Positions 1 through 11,604 of a stretch of DNA of 64,000 nt are shown piece after piece. A program made the translations under genes and the position numbers. The notes below the pieces were generated by a model. It ran no database searches. It had not been told where the DNA came from and worked only from the letters and a program-made list of their open reading frames with translations. The stretch lies in the NCBI GenBank assembly GCA_024345305.1, contig BRON01000006.1, forward strand, positions 1,674,001-1,738,000. Reading direction: 5' to 3'. Position 1 is the stretch's first letter; every line of letters begins with the position of its first letter. Origin of the DNA: Mrakia gelida. Lineage: Eukaryota > Basidiomycota > Tremellomycetes > Cystofilobasidiales > Mrakiaceae.

Positions 1-35
1 CTCTCGACCATCCCCATCTCCCCATCTAGGAGATC

Positions 36-3000
36 ATGTCGAACCAAGATGATGAGCCTCGAGGACGACTGCTAGACTCGTTCACAGCACCAAAAGTGAG
101 TCCTCGCCTCCTCCACCACCTCCTTCCTTCCTTCCCTTCCTCCGTTCCCTTCCCTCGATCGTCCCTGCCCGCTGCATCCCAACTTCCTCGTCGTGTATAT
201 ATACTGACCCCTCATCTGCTTGCTTTCTTCTCTGTTCCAGGATGTTCTTGAGGACTTTGCCGACATGAACGACGCTGAGGACTTCGACCCCTTCGCGGAG
301 ACCGCCAAATCCAAGCAGGTCGCTGCTAGACAGTCAGAGTACCATCTCAAGAGGTTCGATAGGCAGGATGAGGCTACAACAAGTGAGTTCGACGTTCTCT
401 CACCTTCGTTTGCTTCGGGTTTGGATCGATGGGAGGAAGAACGAGGAGGAGAAGGGAGGAAGGGGAAGGGATGGGTGTGAGGTGAGCTCGGAGATGGACT
501 TTCGTTCCTCCATCCGAGCTCGTTCTCTTTGCATGGAGGGTAGCACACCATGCGACCCATGCTGTACTGCCATACATTGTATCGTGAGCTCGAGGAGAGG
601 GAGGATTCCTTGAGGAAGAGCAGCTCACGTTCTCGCGAAGTGGACTTGGTTCGAGCTCGACCTCCTTCCTCCTTCCTTCCTTCCCTCTCGTTGCTGTTAT
701 CTCTGCTTCGCATCTCCCTGCTCCATATCTATAACCTCTGCGATCTCGTACTGACCCATTTGTACCTCTCTTTTCTACAGGATCCGACCCTTTCGCCTCC
801 ACCTCCACCGATGGATCTGGAGACACCTACGCCGAGACGATGCGACTTCGAAACCTCGAACGAGAGGAGCAGAGAGTCAAGCTCGCCATCGAGGAACGTC
901 GGAGGAAGGACGAGGACGAAGGAATCGTCAGCAGCTCGGCAGCAGACGACAAGACTCCCCCGAGAGGAGCTCGAGCGGACGACGATACTCCTCCTCGAGG
1001 GGGAGTCGCGAAGAAGAGCTGGGACGAGGACGCTCCCAAAGGAGAGAAGTCAGCAGACTGGTCGACGGAAGTCAAGAAGGGCGACGAATCAGCAGCTCCC
1101 GTAGTCAAGAAGAAGAGGTCGAGATGGGACGAGACTCCCGTCGCAACAACCGTCGGAGAGACCCCTTCAGGGAAACGATCTCGTTGGGATCAAACTCCCG
1201 TTGGAGTCCAAGCCCTCCCTCCCACCGCTTCTACTTCCACCATCCCAGCCACTCCCACCTCCTTCGCCAGCGGATCCAACTTCTCCCTCCTCGCCGCCGA
1301 AGACCCTCGCAATCGATACCTCTCGGACGCTGAGCTCGACGCCCTCCTCCCTCAAGAAGGCTACGCGATCGTCGAACCCCCACCAGGCTACGCTCCCACT
1401 CGATCCCACAAACTCACCGCTACTCCAGTCAACCAGAACGGATTCATGATGCAGGACGAGGCCTCGGCGAAGGCTGCCGTCGACGCGGCTGGAGGATACG
1501 CTCACGACGTGCCGACCGAGATCGAGGGAATCGGAGCTCTCCAGTTCCTCAAGGCCGAGGACCAGGAGTACTTCAAGATCATCCTCTCAGGAGCGGACGA
1601 TGACGTCAAGCTTACGGTCGAGGAGCTCAAGGAGAGGAAGATCATGAGGCTTCTCCTCAAGATCAAGAACGGAACTCCTCCCGTCAGGAAGTCGGCGCTT
1701 CGACAGATCACGGACAAGGCTCGAGACTTCGGAGCTGGACCTCTCTTCGACAAGATCCTCCCTCTCCTCATGGAACGAACTCTCGAGGATCAGGAGCGAC
1801 ATCTCCTCGTCAAGGTCATCGACCGAGTCCTCTACAAGCTCGACGACCTCGTTCGACCCTACGTCCACAAGATCCTCGTCGTTATCGAACCCCTCCTCAT
1901 CGACGAAGACTACTACGCTCGAGTCGAAGGACGAGAGATCATCTCCAACCTCTCCAAGGCCGCTGGTCTCGCCCACATGATCTCGACGATGCGACCGGAT
2001 ATCGACCACATCGACGAGTACGTTCGAAACACCACCGCTCGAGCGTTCTCGGTCGTCGCGTCGGCTCTCGGAATCCCCTCCCTCCTCCCCTTCCTCAAGG
2101 CCGTCTGTCGATCCAAGAAGTCATGGCAGGCTCGTCACACCGGAATCCGAATCGTCCAGCAGATCGCCATCATGATGGGATGCGCCGTCCTCCCTCACCT
2201 TCGAAACCTCGTCGACGCCATCGCCCACGGACTCGAGGACGAGCAGCAGAAGGTTCGAACCATGACGGCTCTCGGACTCGCCGCTCTCGCCGAAGCGGCC
2301 GCTCCCTACGGAATCGAGTCGTTCGACAACGTCCTCAAGCCTCTCTGGCTCGGAATCCGTCAACATCGAGGAAAGGGTCTCGCCGCGTTCCTCAAGGCGA
2401 TCGGATTCATCATCCCACTCATGGATCCCGAGTACGCCTCCTACTACGTCAAGGAGTGTGTCCCCATCCTCATTCGAGAGTTCGGATCAGCAGACGAGGA
2501 GATGAAGAAGATCGTCCTCAAGGTCGTCAAGCAGTGTGCCGCGACGGAAGGAGTCACGCCGACCTATGTTCGAGAGGAGATCCTCCCCGAGTTCTTCAAG
2601 GCCTTCTGGGTTAGGAGGATGGCGCTGGATAGGAGGAACTACCGAAGTCTGGTCGAGACGACGGTCGAGCTCGCTCAGAAGGCTGGAGTGTCGGATATCG
2701 TTGGGAGGGTGGTGAACGACTTGAAGGACGAGAGCGAGCCGTTCAGGAAGATGGTTATGGAGACGATCACCAAGGTTGTCTCGACGGTGGGAGCTGCCGA
2801 CATCGACGAGCGACTCGAGGTCCTTCTCATCGACGGAATCATCTACGCCTTCCAGGAGCAGACCGTCGAGGACAACGTCATGCTCGACGGTTTCGGAACA
2901 GTCGTCAACGCTCTCGGTGAGTCTCGTTTCCTCCTCCTCGCTCTCGACCCTCAAACCTGACCGTCTCTTCTTTCTCTTCTCCAGGTATCCGAGTTAAGCC

Positions 3001-4741
3001 CTACCTCACTCAGATCGTCTCGACCATCCTGTGGCGACTCAACAACAAGAGCGCGAAGGTCCGTCAACAAGCCGCCGATCTCACGACGCGACTTGCCGTT
3101 GTCATCAAGCAGTGCGGAGAGGACGCCCATCTCAGCAAGGTGAGCCTCAGTTCCGAGTACATCTACCTTTCTTCGAACATTTCTGACGCTCTCCTCTTCT
3201 TTTCTTCAGCTCGGACTCGTTCTCTTCGAACAGCTCGGAGAGGAGTACCCCGACACCCTGGGAAGGTGAGCTTCGCTTCGTTTCCCCTCTTTCGTTCTCT
3301 CGAAGACCTCGAACTGACCCTTCCCCTCCTCCCTTCTTCTCCAGTATCATCGCTGCCGAGGCTGCTATCGCCAACGTCGTCGGAATGACTCAGATGAACC
3401 CGCCCGTGAAGGATCTTCGTGCGTCTCCTTCTCCCGACCTTGCTTCGCCTTCGCCTCCCTTTCTTCGTTCGAGTTGCTGACCTCTCGTTACTTCGCACTC
3501 CCAACAGTTCCTCGAATGACCCCTATCCTTCGAAACAGGCACGAGAAGGTGCAGGAGGCTTCCATCAATCTGATCGGGCGAATCGGTCAGTCCACCCTCC
3601 CATTCCTTCGTCTCGTCGCGTCCCTCTCGCTTCATCTCGGTCGCTGACCCTCCATCCGTCATTTCCTCCCTTCTCTTCCTCAGCCGATCGTGGAGCCGAG
3701 TTCGTCCCCGCTCGAGAGTGGATGCGAATCTGCTTCGAACTCCTCGACCTCCTCAAAGCTCACAAGAAGGGAATTCGTCGAGCCGCCGTCAACTCGTTCG
3801 GATACATCGCCAAGGCCATCGGTCCTCAGGATGTGCTATCGGTCCTTCTTACCAACTTGCGAGTTCAGGAGAGGCAGAGTCGAGTGTGTAGTACGGTAGC
3901 CATTGGTGAGTTTGCTGGTTCTCCTCGTCGACGCGTCTCGACCCCTTCCCCTTTTCTCGTCGCTGACTCTTCGTCCTCGCTCACTTCTTTTTCTCCAGCC
4001 ATCGTCTCTGAGACATGTGGACCTTTCACCACCATCCCCGCCATCCTCAACGAGTATCGAACTCCCGAACTCAACGTCCGAAACGGTTGCCTCAAGGCGC
4101 TCTCGTTCGTCTTCGAGTACGTCGGAGAGATGGCCAAGGACTACATCCACGCCGTCACCGGACTCCTCGAGGACGCTCTTACCGAGAGGGACGCCGTTCA
4201 TCGTCAGACGGCCAGTGCGATCGTCAAGCACATCGCTTTGGGAGTCGCGTCGTACGGACACGAGGAGTCGCTGCAGCACTTGCTCAACTTGGTTTGGCCC
4301 AACATCTACGAGACTTCGCCTCATGTTATCGGAGCTGTGAGTTATCTCTTTTCTCTATCCCGCTTTCTTTCGACCTCGAACCCTCGCTGACTCTCCTTCA
4401 CGTCGTTCGTTTCTCAGGTGATGGAAGCCATCGAAGCGTGTCGAGTCGGACTCGGACCTGGAGTTCTGCTCAGCCATCTGCTACCCGGTCTCTTCCACCC
4501 AGCGAGGAAGGTTCGAGAGGTCTACTGGAGGATCTACAACGCCAACTAGTGAGCTCCGTTTCGCTCTCTCCATCTCTTTCCTCGAGCGAAACGAAACGAA
4601 ACGAAGCGCTGACCTCTTCTTTCCCTTCGTCCTTCCAGCCTCGGAGCCGCCGACGCCCTCGTCCCTTTCTACCCCAACCTCGGAGCCCTTTCGGAGGACG
4701 AGAACGACTACCAGAGGCATCCTCTCTACCTCTTCTTGTAG
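36..4741 (+). CDS. HSH155: Splicing factor 3B subunit 1 (SF3b155/Hsh155/Prp10)
   Basis: Core scaffold of the SF3b complex of U2 snRNP in the nucleus; it clamps the branch-point helix during spliceosome assembly. Eleven exons join in frame to 1164 aa: 36-95, 241-382, 781-2916, 2985-3139, 3210-3265, 3345-3418, 3508-3585, 3684-3905, 3999-4336, 4418-4548, 4639-4741. The first 150 or so residues are low-complexity and hold two SRWD/ETP and SRWDQTP repeats, the U2AF-ligand-like motifs typical of SF3B1. The rest is a HEAT-repeat superhelix matching the family nearly throughout, for example [14 protein letters not shown] and [19 protein letters not shown]. The lysine equivalent to human K700 is kept at about residue 558 in DEQQKVRT. 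The C-terminus ends in HPLYLFL, not the YELDYIL I know from human. Intron 2 is 398 nt, far longer than most introns here. The family call is secure. Confidence 0.97.
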
Positions 4742-5085
4742 GGTGGTGGCCGAGAAGGAGTTGGCTCTGGGAGATCTCGCGTTCGTTTGGTTTTGGTCGG
4801 TCAGTTTAAGTTAGTTTCATAGCTCTTTTCTCTCTTTTCTTTCTTATCTCTCCCATGTGCTTTTAGGCTATCTTTCGAGCCTCGAGAACCGGGCGAGCGA
4901 GAAACGAGAAAAACTTCCCCGAGCAGATGCGAGGGCTTTCTCTGGTCCTTGGGTCATTGACGCCGAGCCTCCAGCTTGATTCATTCGCTTGAGCTCTCTC
5001 TCCTCGTCCCTTCCTTCATCCATCCACCACCCACTCCCTTTCATCAACCCACTTCATCTTCTCTCCCTCTCTGTTCTCACGCATC
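4742..5085. other. Intergenic region between SF3B1 and VTI1
   Basis: This holds the 3' UTR of SF3B1 and the promoter and 5' UTR of VTI1. The last 100 bases before the VTI1 start are C/T-rich, as in front of many genes here. I see no further gene. Confidence 0.6.
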
Positions 5086-6753
5086 ATGGAGTTCGTCCCC
5101 TCATCCCTCCGTCCTTTCGCCTCTCTCGCGCATCTCTACGAGGAATCCAAGCTGACCTCCGCCCTCCTTCGCTCGTTGTCTTCAGTCAATCTCCTTCTGC
5201 GCTGTTTGAAGCGTACGGGAGTGATTTCACTCAGTTGGTAGATAACGTATCCGCTCAGCTGGACAGTCAAGGGAAGGCGCTCAAAGGAGGTGAGTTCTTG
5301 GGAAGGGAGAGAGGGAGGAAGGGAGGGAGGAGGAGGCGGACGCAGTTCGGGTGATGGGTTTGGAGTAGGCGAGGGCTGGAGCTAGAGAGAGGACAGGTTG
5401 AAGAGAGGAGTGGTGAGGATGGTGTAGGGAGGGGCTGCCTGTGGAAGTCGAGTCACCTGAGAGGGACCGGGTGGGAAGAAGGAACGGATGGAACGGATGG
5501 AAGGAAGGAAGCTCAGCTCACTGACCTCGCCTCGCTTCGCTTCTCTCCGCCTTCGTCTCGTTCTCATTCCACAGAACCACTCAAGGCTCTCGTTCGACGA
5601 TGCGAGGCTGAACTCGAAGAGGGGGAGGAGATTGTGAGTCACCGCTCATTCTACGACTTCAAGAGAAAGGGAAGTGGGAAGACGTGGGAGGGAAGGAAGG
5701 GACCGAGCTGACAGCGACTCCCCTCCTTCCTCCCAGATCTCTCAAATGGAAGTCGAACTCCCTTCCATCCCTCAATCCATCCGATCCAAATACACAGCAA
5801 CCTTCAAGACCTACAAGACTCAACTCGATAGAACGAAAAAGCAGCTCGTTCGTCCCATCCATCCATCTCTCTCTCTCTCCCCTCCCTCGAACGTCGAAGC
5901 TCACTCCGTCCCCTTCTTTGTTCGTTTCGTCCAGCGAGAAGCCAAGCAAACTCAGAACAGATCCGACCTCCTCTCTTCCTCAACGGACCCCTCCATCTCG
6001 GACGATCCTTACACCGACTCTCCAGGAGGAGGCGATTACTCTCAGCGAACGAGACTGCTTCAGGGAACCGAGAGGTTGCAGGATGGTCCGTTGTCGTCGT
6101 CGCTTCTCCCTTCCGTCCCTTCTCTCGAGGCAAAGCTGACTTGGGGTCTGTTGGTTGGTATCGTAGGAACTCGACGTCTCGAAGACTCCCACCGACTAGC
6201 TCTGGAAACAGAGGACGTAGGAGCTGACATCCTTCGAAACCTTCGAGGACAGCGAGAACAGATCGAGCACTCGCGAGATGTTGTGCGTTTGTCTTCCCTT
6301 GCCCCATCCCCATCCCCACCCTCCCTATCCATATCCTTCTCTTCCTTAACAAGCTCACCCCCGCCCTCTTATCGTTCTCCCCCTTCAACAGCTCCACCAA
6401 GCCGACAACTCGATCGATCGTGCGTCAGGGACGTTGAAGAAGATGATCTGGCGGTTCGTCCTCTCTTCCCTCCTTGATCGTTCGAGAACCTCGAGATTCT
6501 GACTGGACTGACTGACCAACAGCCGGAAATGGCTTCCTTTCTCTTGATTCTCAGGATGTATCAGCAGCGGTTCATGACCTGGGGGATCATTGGGATTCTG
6601 GGTGAGTCGATTGTCGTATTCGCGTCTTCTTCGCCTTCTTCTCGCTTGGGTCCTCGACCCTCGAAGGCGCACTTGTTGACTTCCTTTCCGCGTCTTCCTT
6701 TTGTTTCAGTACTTCTCATCATCGTCGTCGTTTGGGGGAAGTTCTTCAGTTGA
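5086..6753 (+). CDS. VTI1: Vesicle SNARE Vti1
   Basis: Qb-SNARE for Golgi, endosome and vacuole fusion, anchored by a C-terminal membrane helix. Nine exons give 232 aa: 5086-5090, 5186-5289, 5575-5633, 5737-5847, 5935-6085, 6167-6282, 6392-6453, 6555-6601, 6710-6753. The first coding exon is only 5 nt (ATGGA); splicing at a GTTCGT donor gives MDQSPSALFEAY, the usual Vti1 N-terminus, and this decided the start. Residues 1-100 form the Habc-type helical region. The SNARE motif runs from about 145 to 205 and includes RGQREQIEHSRDVL; Gln175 is the likely zero-layer glutamine. The tail WGIIGILVLLIIVVVWGKFF is the membrane anchor and leaves almost no lumenal residues. Length is close to yeast and human Vti1. 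Introns 1, 4 and 7 use GTTCGT. Confidence 0.93.
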
Positions 6754-7230
6754 ACGAGTGGTCGAGTCGAGTCGACGCGTCGAAGGAGGAGCGTCGCGAA
6801 GAGAGGCGTTTTGGTTCGTTGTTCGCGAGAGGGGTTCCTAGTATAGGGGTTTGGGTTCGAAATATGTTAATGCTGCATCTTCTGGGTCCTCGCTGTAGTC
6901 GAGAAAGCGAAGGCGAGGCAGGGAAGCAGGACTTGTTCCCTCGAGCTGCGAGAATCGACGTCCGAGCGGTGAGTCGTCTCCCTGGTCTCTTCGAGCTTCC
7001 TTTGGTGCTCAACAGCTGACGTCCTGCGTAATTTGTTTATCTCGACCAGTCTGTCAACTCGAGGGAACAGACAAAAGAAGGTTCTTCGACCGACCTTCCA
7101 AGCTCGCTAGACCTCGTCTCGCGTGGCTCACCTGTCAACTCGCTTCCCTCCTCTTCCCCTCCCCTCGCTTCGCCTCTTCTCACCTCCAACCACCATCGTC
7201 CGTTTCCCCCTTCCTTCCCTCCTCAGCAAA
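6754..7230. other. Intergenic region downstream of VTI1
   Basis: This contains the VTI1 3' UTR and the promoter of the next gene. A palindromic ACGCGT lies at 6775-6780 inside a run of GTCGA repeats. The last 100 bases are C/T-rich. No gene recognised. Confidence 0.55.
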
Positions 7231-9385
7231 ATGACCATCATAACGGACTCAACCGTCAAGAAACCCAGAGCCGAGCCCCGAGACGTCGAAGCTCAACACC
7301 AGGACGAGCAGCAACCTCTTCTTTCCCCTCCAATCTACTCGTCCTCTGCATCCGCCCCTCCTTCGACAGCAGACGGGAACCCTCTCAAGGTGCCCCCCTT
7401 CCCGGAGAGGGAGAAGACGAGCAAGACCAAGTTCGTGCTGGTCTGCTTGCTCATGCTTTTTGGAGTTCATTTGGTCGTTCGATTGTTCGGAGGTTGGGGA
7501 GGAGTGGAGGAAGGCGGTTGGATTGGAGGAGGGGAGGGGGGTTGGGTGAGCTGCTGTTTCTCTCTCTCTCTCTTCCTTGTTTCCCTCTTGAGCTCAGGCC
7601 CAAATGACTTTCGTCTACTTTCCTTCCTTCGTGTCGTTCTTCAGGCTAAACCCCCAACCAACGACGGGACCGGTTTCCTCCTCCCCCTCCTCGACAGCTC
7701 GACCTCTCCTCCTCATCCACACGAACCTCACTCCCACTACCCCAATCAACGCCTCTACTCCCGTCTCGCAACTATCGAACTTCCTCTCACGTCCAGGAAG
7801 AACGATTTCTTCTTCCATGCGCTTGGATCGGACGCGGTGGGGAGTTTGGAGGTTGTTCCTGGGTCGAACGAGGAGGGGGTGGTGAAGGTTGAGATTGTGG
7901 TGGTGTACGCGAGCGAGGAGAGGGTGAAGGAGAGGGTGAGGGTTTATAAGATGGAGGATATTGATGGGAGGGTTGGGGTGGATGTTTTGGTGAGTGTTGC
8001 TTTGGGTTCAGCTCGTTTTCGTCTCGCTCTCGGAGCTCGGAGAAGGACGCGCGCGTCGAGCTGACCTTCTTTTCCCTCCCTCCTCCCCCCCCTCCCTTCT
8101 CGTTCGGCCACCAGACTCCAACGAACCGACCGTCCTGGCGAGGAGCCTCAGACTACATCTCCTTCGAAGTCAAGATCGTCCTCCCCACGCGATTCAGCAA
8201 CTCCTCGTCGCACGACGGACTCGGAACGCTCAGCCTCGGTGCTTTCGACGGCGAAGCGAACGGGATGAGCTTGCAAGTTGGAGAGTTGGGGGAAGGGTGG
8301 AGGTTTGAGTCGTTCGAGTACAAGACTCGGAATAATGGGTTGGTTGTTAAGGTGAGCTTTCTTCTTCTCTGCTTCATCCCTTGTCGTCGAGTCGAGACTG
8401 AACCAAATCGACGACGCGTTCTTCTTCACCTTCACTCGATTTGTTCTCTTCGTCCCAGTCTCTCAACTCCGACTCAATCCGTCTGAAGACTACCAACGGT
8501 CGAATCTCCGCGTCTGGCTTTAACGGCACGACTCTCGAACTCGAGTCTTCGAACGGATCCATCGACCTCCAAGGAGCGATGGTCAAAGCTCGTTCGATTG
8601 ACTTGCACACGTCGAATGGGATTGTGCGGACTGGAGAGTCTCTCGTTGGGTTGTCAACGGTGGAGGCCGATTAGATTGTGATCAAGACTTCGAATTGTGA
8701 GCTCCTGGAACGCTCTTACCGTCGTGTCGCGTCGAATCGAGTCTGATCTCGAACTGTTCTTTTCTTTCTTCTTCTTTCCAGCTGCCATCCGAGGCTCTTG
8801 GACTGCCAAAGAGATCCGAGCTACCACCTCCAACGCTGATATCTCCGGATCCTTCTTCGGGATCGAGAAAAGTTTGATGCTTCGTGAGTCCTCTCCTCTC
8901 CCCTCGCACTCACGAACGCGACGCGGTCCTGATCCTTCTCGTTCTCGTTTTCAGACACCTCCAACGATCCCATCCGCGTTTCAATCCAAACCCACCCCTC
9001 TACCACCGCCATCCAACTCTTCTCCATCCCCATCGAAATCAAAACCAGCTCCGGCTCCCTCGACATCACCTTCCAACCCGACCCTTCATACCTCTTCGGG
9101 AAATCCATCCCTCTCAACGCGTCTCTGGTTACTTCGAACGCCAACGCGTTCGTCACCGCGAAGTACTTCCTTGGGGAATTCGAGACGAGGACGAGCCATT
9201 ATCAGAAGACTGTGGTGGAGTGTTCTGGGGCGGGAGGGAGAAGGGTTGAGTTCACCGAGGGGGGAGGGGACGAGAAGGGGAGGGAGAAGGGAGTTGTGAA
9301 GGGGAAGGTTTTGGATCGGAGCTCGAATGATGGGGGGAGGTTGGAGGTTGGGACTAGTAATGGCGGGGTGAGGGTTTTGTTTTAG
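7231..9385 (+). CDS. Type II membrane protein with adhesin/DUF4097-like repeat domain, interrupted by an in-frame TAG
   Basis: Six exons (7231-7545, 7645-7989, 8115-8351, 8459-8696, 8782-8883, 8955-9385) join to 556 codons, but codon 371 (8672-8674) is TAG. The N-terminal cytosolic part has an acidic dileucine signal (DEQQPLL, residues 25-31). A single membrane helix follows at 68-86. Beyond it is a domain with repeated TSN/SSN-G-x-I motifs, a pattern seen in bacterial and fungal DUF4097/adhesin beta-helix proteins. The TAG falls between two such repeats. The frame after it is the right one, since exons 5 and 6 continue the repeats and end at a clean stop. Either the protein is truncated to 370 aa, the locus is a recent pseudogene or variant, or the base is an error. 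Function unknown; vacuolar or lysosome-like sorting is only suggested by the dileucine. Confidence 0.55.
8672..8674 (+). other. In-frame TAG inside the adhesin-like gene
   Basis: The codon lies between GTGGAGGCCGAT and ATTGTGATCAAG, in the same frame on both sides. It interrupts the coding sequence at codon 371 of the membrane protein at 7231-9385. Confidence 0.75.
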
Positions 9386-9669
9386 GGTTTGCTTTTTTGG
9401 ATTGGTGATGAGTCTCCTCGGACTGAAGAGAAACGAAAGAAAGGTTGTGGGAGAGAACGAGAACGACGCGTCGAAGGCGAGGCCGTTGGAGTTGAGTCGA
9501 GGCGGGGACTGGAGGAGCATAGATCGTGAAAGGGTCAAGACGAAGTGAAGGATAAGCTGAAAGAAGTAGAGGAGACAAAAGCGAGCTGAAACCGTAACGA
9601 AAAGCAAAGAGAGCTGACAGCAAAAGAAAAGACGCGACGCGAACTCGAACCCGAACCCCCCCCCCTCCC

Positions 9670-11288
9670 TCAAACCTCAAAAACGTCAACAAAAACGTCG
9701 GCAGCCAACTCGCCCGCCTCCTCGACGATCTCGCTCATCGCTGCAGCTTCCTCCTCGTCTCGAAGTCCAAAGTGAAGCTTCATCGGAACGTCGAAGAAAA
9801 GCCTCCTCGCCAATCTGAACGTCGAAGACTGAAGAATCTCCTCGATGGGTCCGACAGCTTCCTGAGTGAGAGCAAAGTCGAGATCGAATCGAAGGTTCCT
9901 GATGAAGGCGAACTCCTTCAACTCGTCGGCGACGTCGGCGAGGCAACAAGCAGAGTCGTTGTTGAGTCGAATGGTGAGGTTGACCAGTCTCGTTTGAGGA
10001 GCCCAGTACGAGTCGAGGTCCAGCTTGCCTGGCTTCGATCGAAGTTCCACGAAGCCGAAGTACAACGACGCAGAGGGACCTGGAACGAGCGTCAAGGACG
10101 GAGAGGCAAGATCGAGAGCGGACCACCCATTGTCGTTTCCTGCGTCGACGATGTCCAGAAGCGTGTGATAGCTCGAAGGGTCGGAAGGAATGGAGTGAAG
10201 GTTTGCCTCTTCGATGAAGTCCGCGAGGGTTGACCCAAGATCTTCGAGAGACCTCATGCAAGGGGAATGGAAGGAGGAGCGTTTTCCTTTCCTCGCTGCT
10301 CCGAAGATGACGATCTTCCTGATCTGGGGGCGGAAGGTCTTGGTGGTGAAGAGGGAAGCTCGGAGGGTATCGATGGGCTCTTCGTTCGAGGCGTCGAACG
10401 CGACTTGGAAGTAGAAGAGAGGGCGAGCGAGATCCTTCCATCGACGCGAGACGAGTTGGAGACCGACTGGGTTCCGCGGTTTCGACGAGGAGTTCGAGGT
10501 CCCGAGGAGAGCGTTCGAGTAGTGGTGGAAGTGGAAGGGTTGGTGGAGATGTCCTTGGATTTGGGAGAGGATCTCGTTGGGGAAGGAGTCGAGCGACTGG
10601 GAGGAGGGAAGAGCCTGGAGGGAGGAGAGGAGAGGGAGAATGAGCGAGCTGCCGAGGGCGCATAGACACTGAAATTCCTTCGAAAAAAGAGACTTACGTG
10701 ACGATAGACGAGGTCAGGGCTGAACTTGGATGAGAGGGCTTGGCTCGAAGCAGAGGAAGAGGAAGAGACGCAGGTGGCGGACGAGGGAGTTGACTTGGTG
10801 GAGGAGGGAGCGGCAGACAATCGGACCTTTCGATGGGCGAGGGATGAGACCTAGATGATGGTACGAGGGAGGCGATCAGCCACATACTCTCCTTCAGGTC
10901 ATGAAACCGATGGGAAAGAGAGAAATGGACGAAGGGAAGAACCGACGAACCTCGGGTGCACCTCCATCGTTCGCTCTCCTCCTCTCTTCTCCTCCCTCCG
11001 CCTTCTTCAGCCCTCCCTCGAGGAACGTGTTTCGAAAGACGAGAGCAGAGTTGATGGATTTGAGTTCCTTGGTTTCAGCGAGGAGAGTGTCTCGTTCGGC
11101 GGTGATGTGCTGGAGGAAGGAAGGAGCGAAGGGAGGGAGGGAGGGAGGGAGGAGGTGAGCTCGACCATCTTGTTCCTTCGGTCGTCCTGCACCCATCCTC
11201 CCTCCCTCTGGAATTCAGAAACGAGCTTCACCTTCCAGACTTCTTCTGCGAAAGCTTGAGCTGAGGCTGAAGAGGTTTCTTGATTCAT
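9670..11288 (-). CDS. Coiled-coil/F-box protein, copy A (intact)
   Basis: Four exons, all introns in phase 0: 11232-11288, 10951-11109, 10698-10850, 9670-10614, giving 437 aa. Exon 1 encodes a short leader ending FAEEVWK. Exon 2 is a predicted coiled coil (HITAERDTLLAETKELK...). Exon 3 is serine-rich. Exon 4 opens with an F-box-like segment (FPNEILSQIQGHLHQPFHF, then VGLQLVSRRWKDLARPLFY) that would bind Skp1 of an SCF ubiquitin ligase. The rest of exon 4 is a poorly conserved substrate-side region. The same architecture occurs at 33710-35293 and 47609-49208; this is the only one of the three with an open frame. Its C-terminal half has diverged strongly from the other two. Substrate unknown. 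The F-box call rests on motif recognition alone. Confidence 0.75.
11131..11152. repeat. (GGGA)n tract in the first intron of copy A
   Basis: About five tandem GGGA units on the + strand. In the transcript of the minus-strand F-box gene this reads as TCCC repeats and forms the pyrimidine tract just before the exon 2 acceptor. Confidence 0.7.
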
Positions 11289-11604
11289 CTTGAGCGGAAG
11301 GCGTGGAGAGGAGTGGGTGGCGAGAGATGATGATGGTTCGAAGAGAGGAGAGGTGATCAGCTCGATCAAGCTCGCTTTCGACCGGTCGTTTTGCCTCCGT
11401 CTCGAGGAAAAATCAAGGAAAAAGATGCCCTTCAGTTTCAAGGGATTCGAAAGCCGTAGGCTTAAGCGTGAGTTTGCAGATTTTCTCCTCGGCCGATGAC
11501 GTCGTGTGCGAAGAGCTCGAAAGCGGAGGAGGTCAAGCTCACAGCCCCTCCTCCCTTCCTCCCTCGTTCTCAAGCCACGACTCCAGAGCTCCACCGCCCA
11601 ACTC
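11289..11604. other. Divergent promoter region between F-box copy A and the DHHC gene
   Basis: 316 bases separate two divergent start codons, so both genes share this upstream region. I recognise no defined regulatory site in it. Confidence 0.5.

Noticed and set aside
4926..5090. Upstream ATG at 4926 as VTI1 start
   Set aside because: It would need a weak GTCATT donor and a long intron; the ATG at 5086 with a 5-nt exon gives the conserved N-terminus.
8645..8674. A 30-nt intron ending at the TAG of the adhesin-like gene
   Set aside because: It keeps frame and has GT and AG, but it is half the length of the shortest intron accepted here and has neither a CTGAC branch site nor a pyrimidine tract. 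Kept only as an alternative in the finding.
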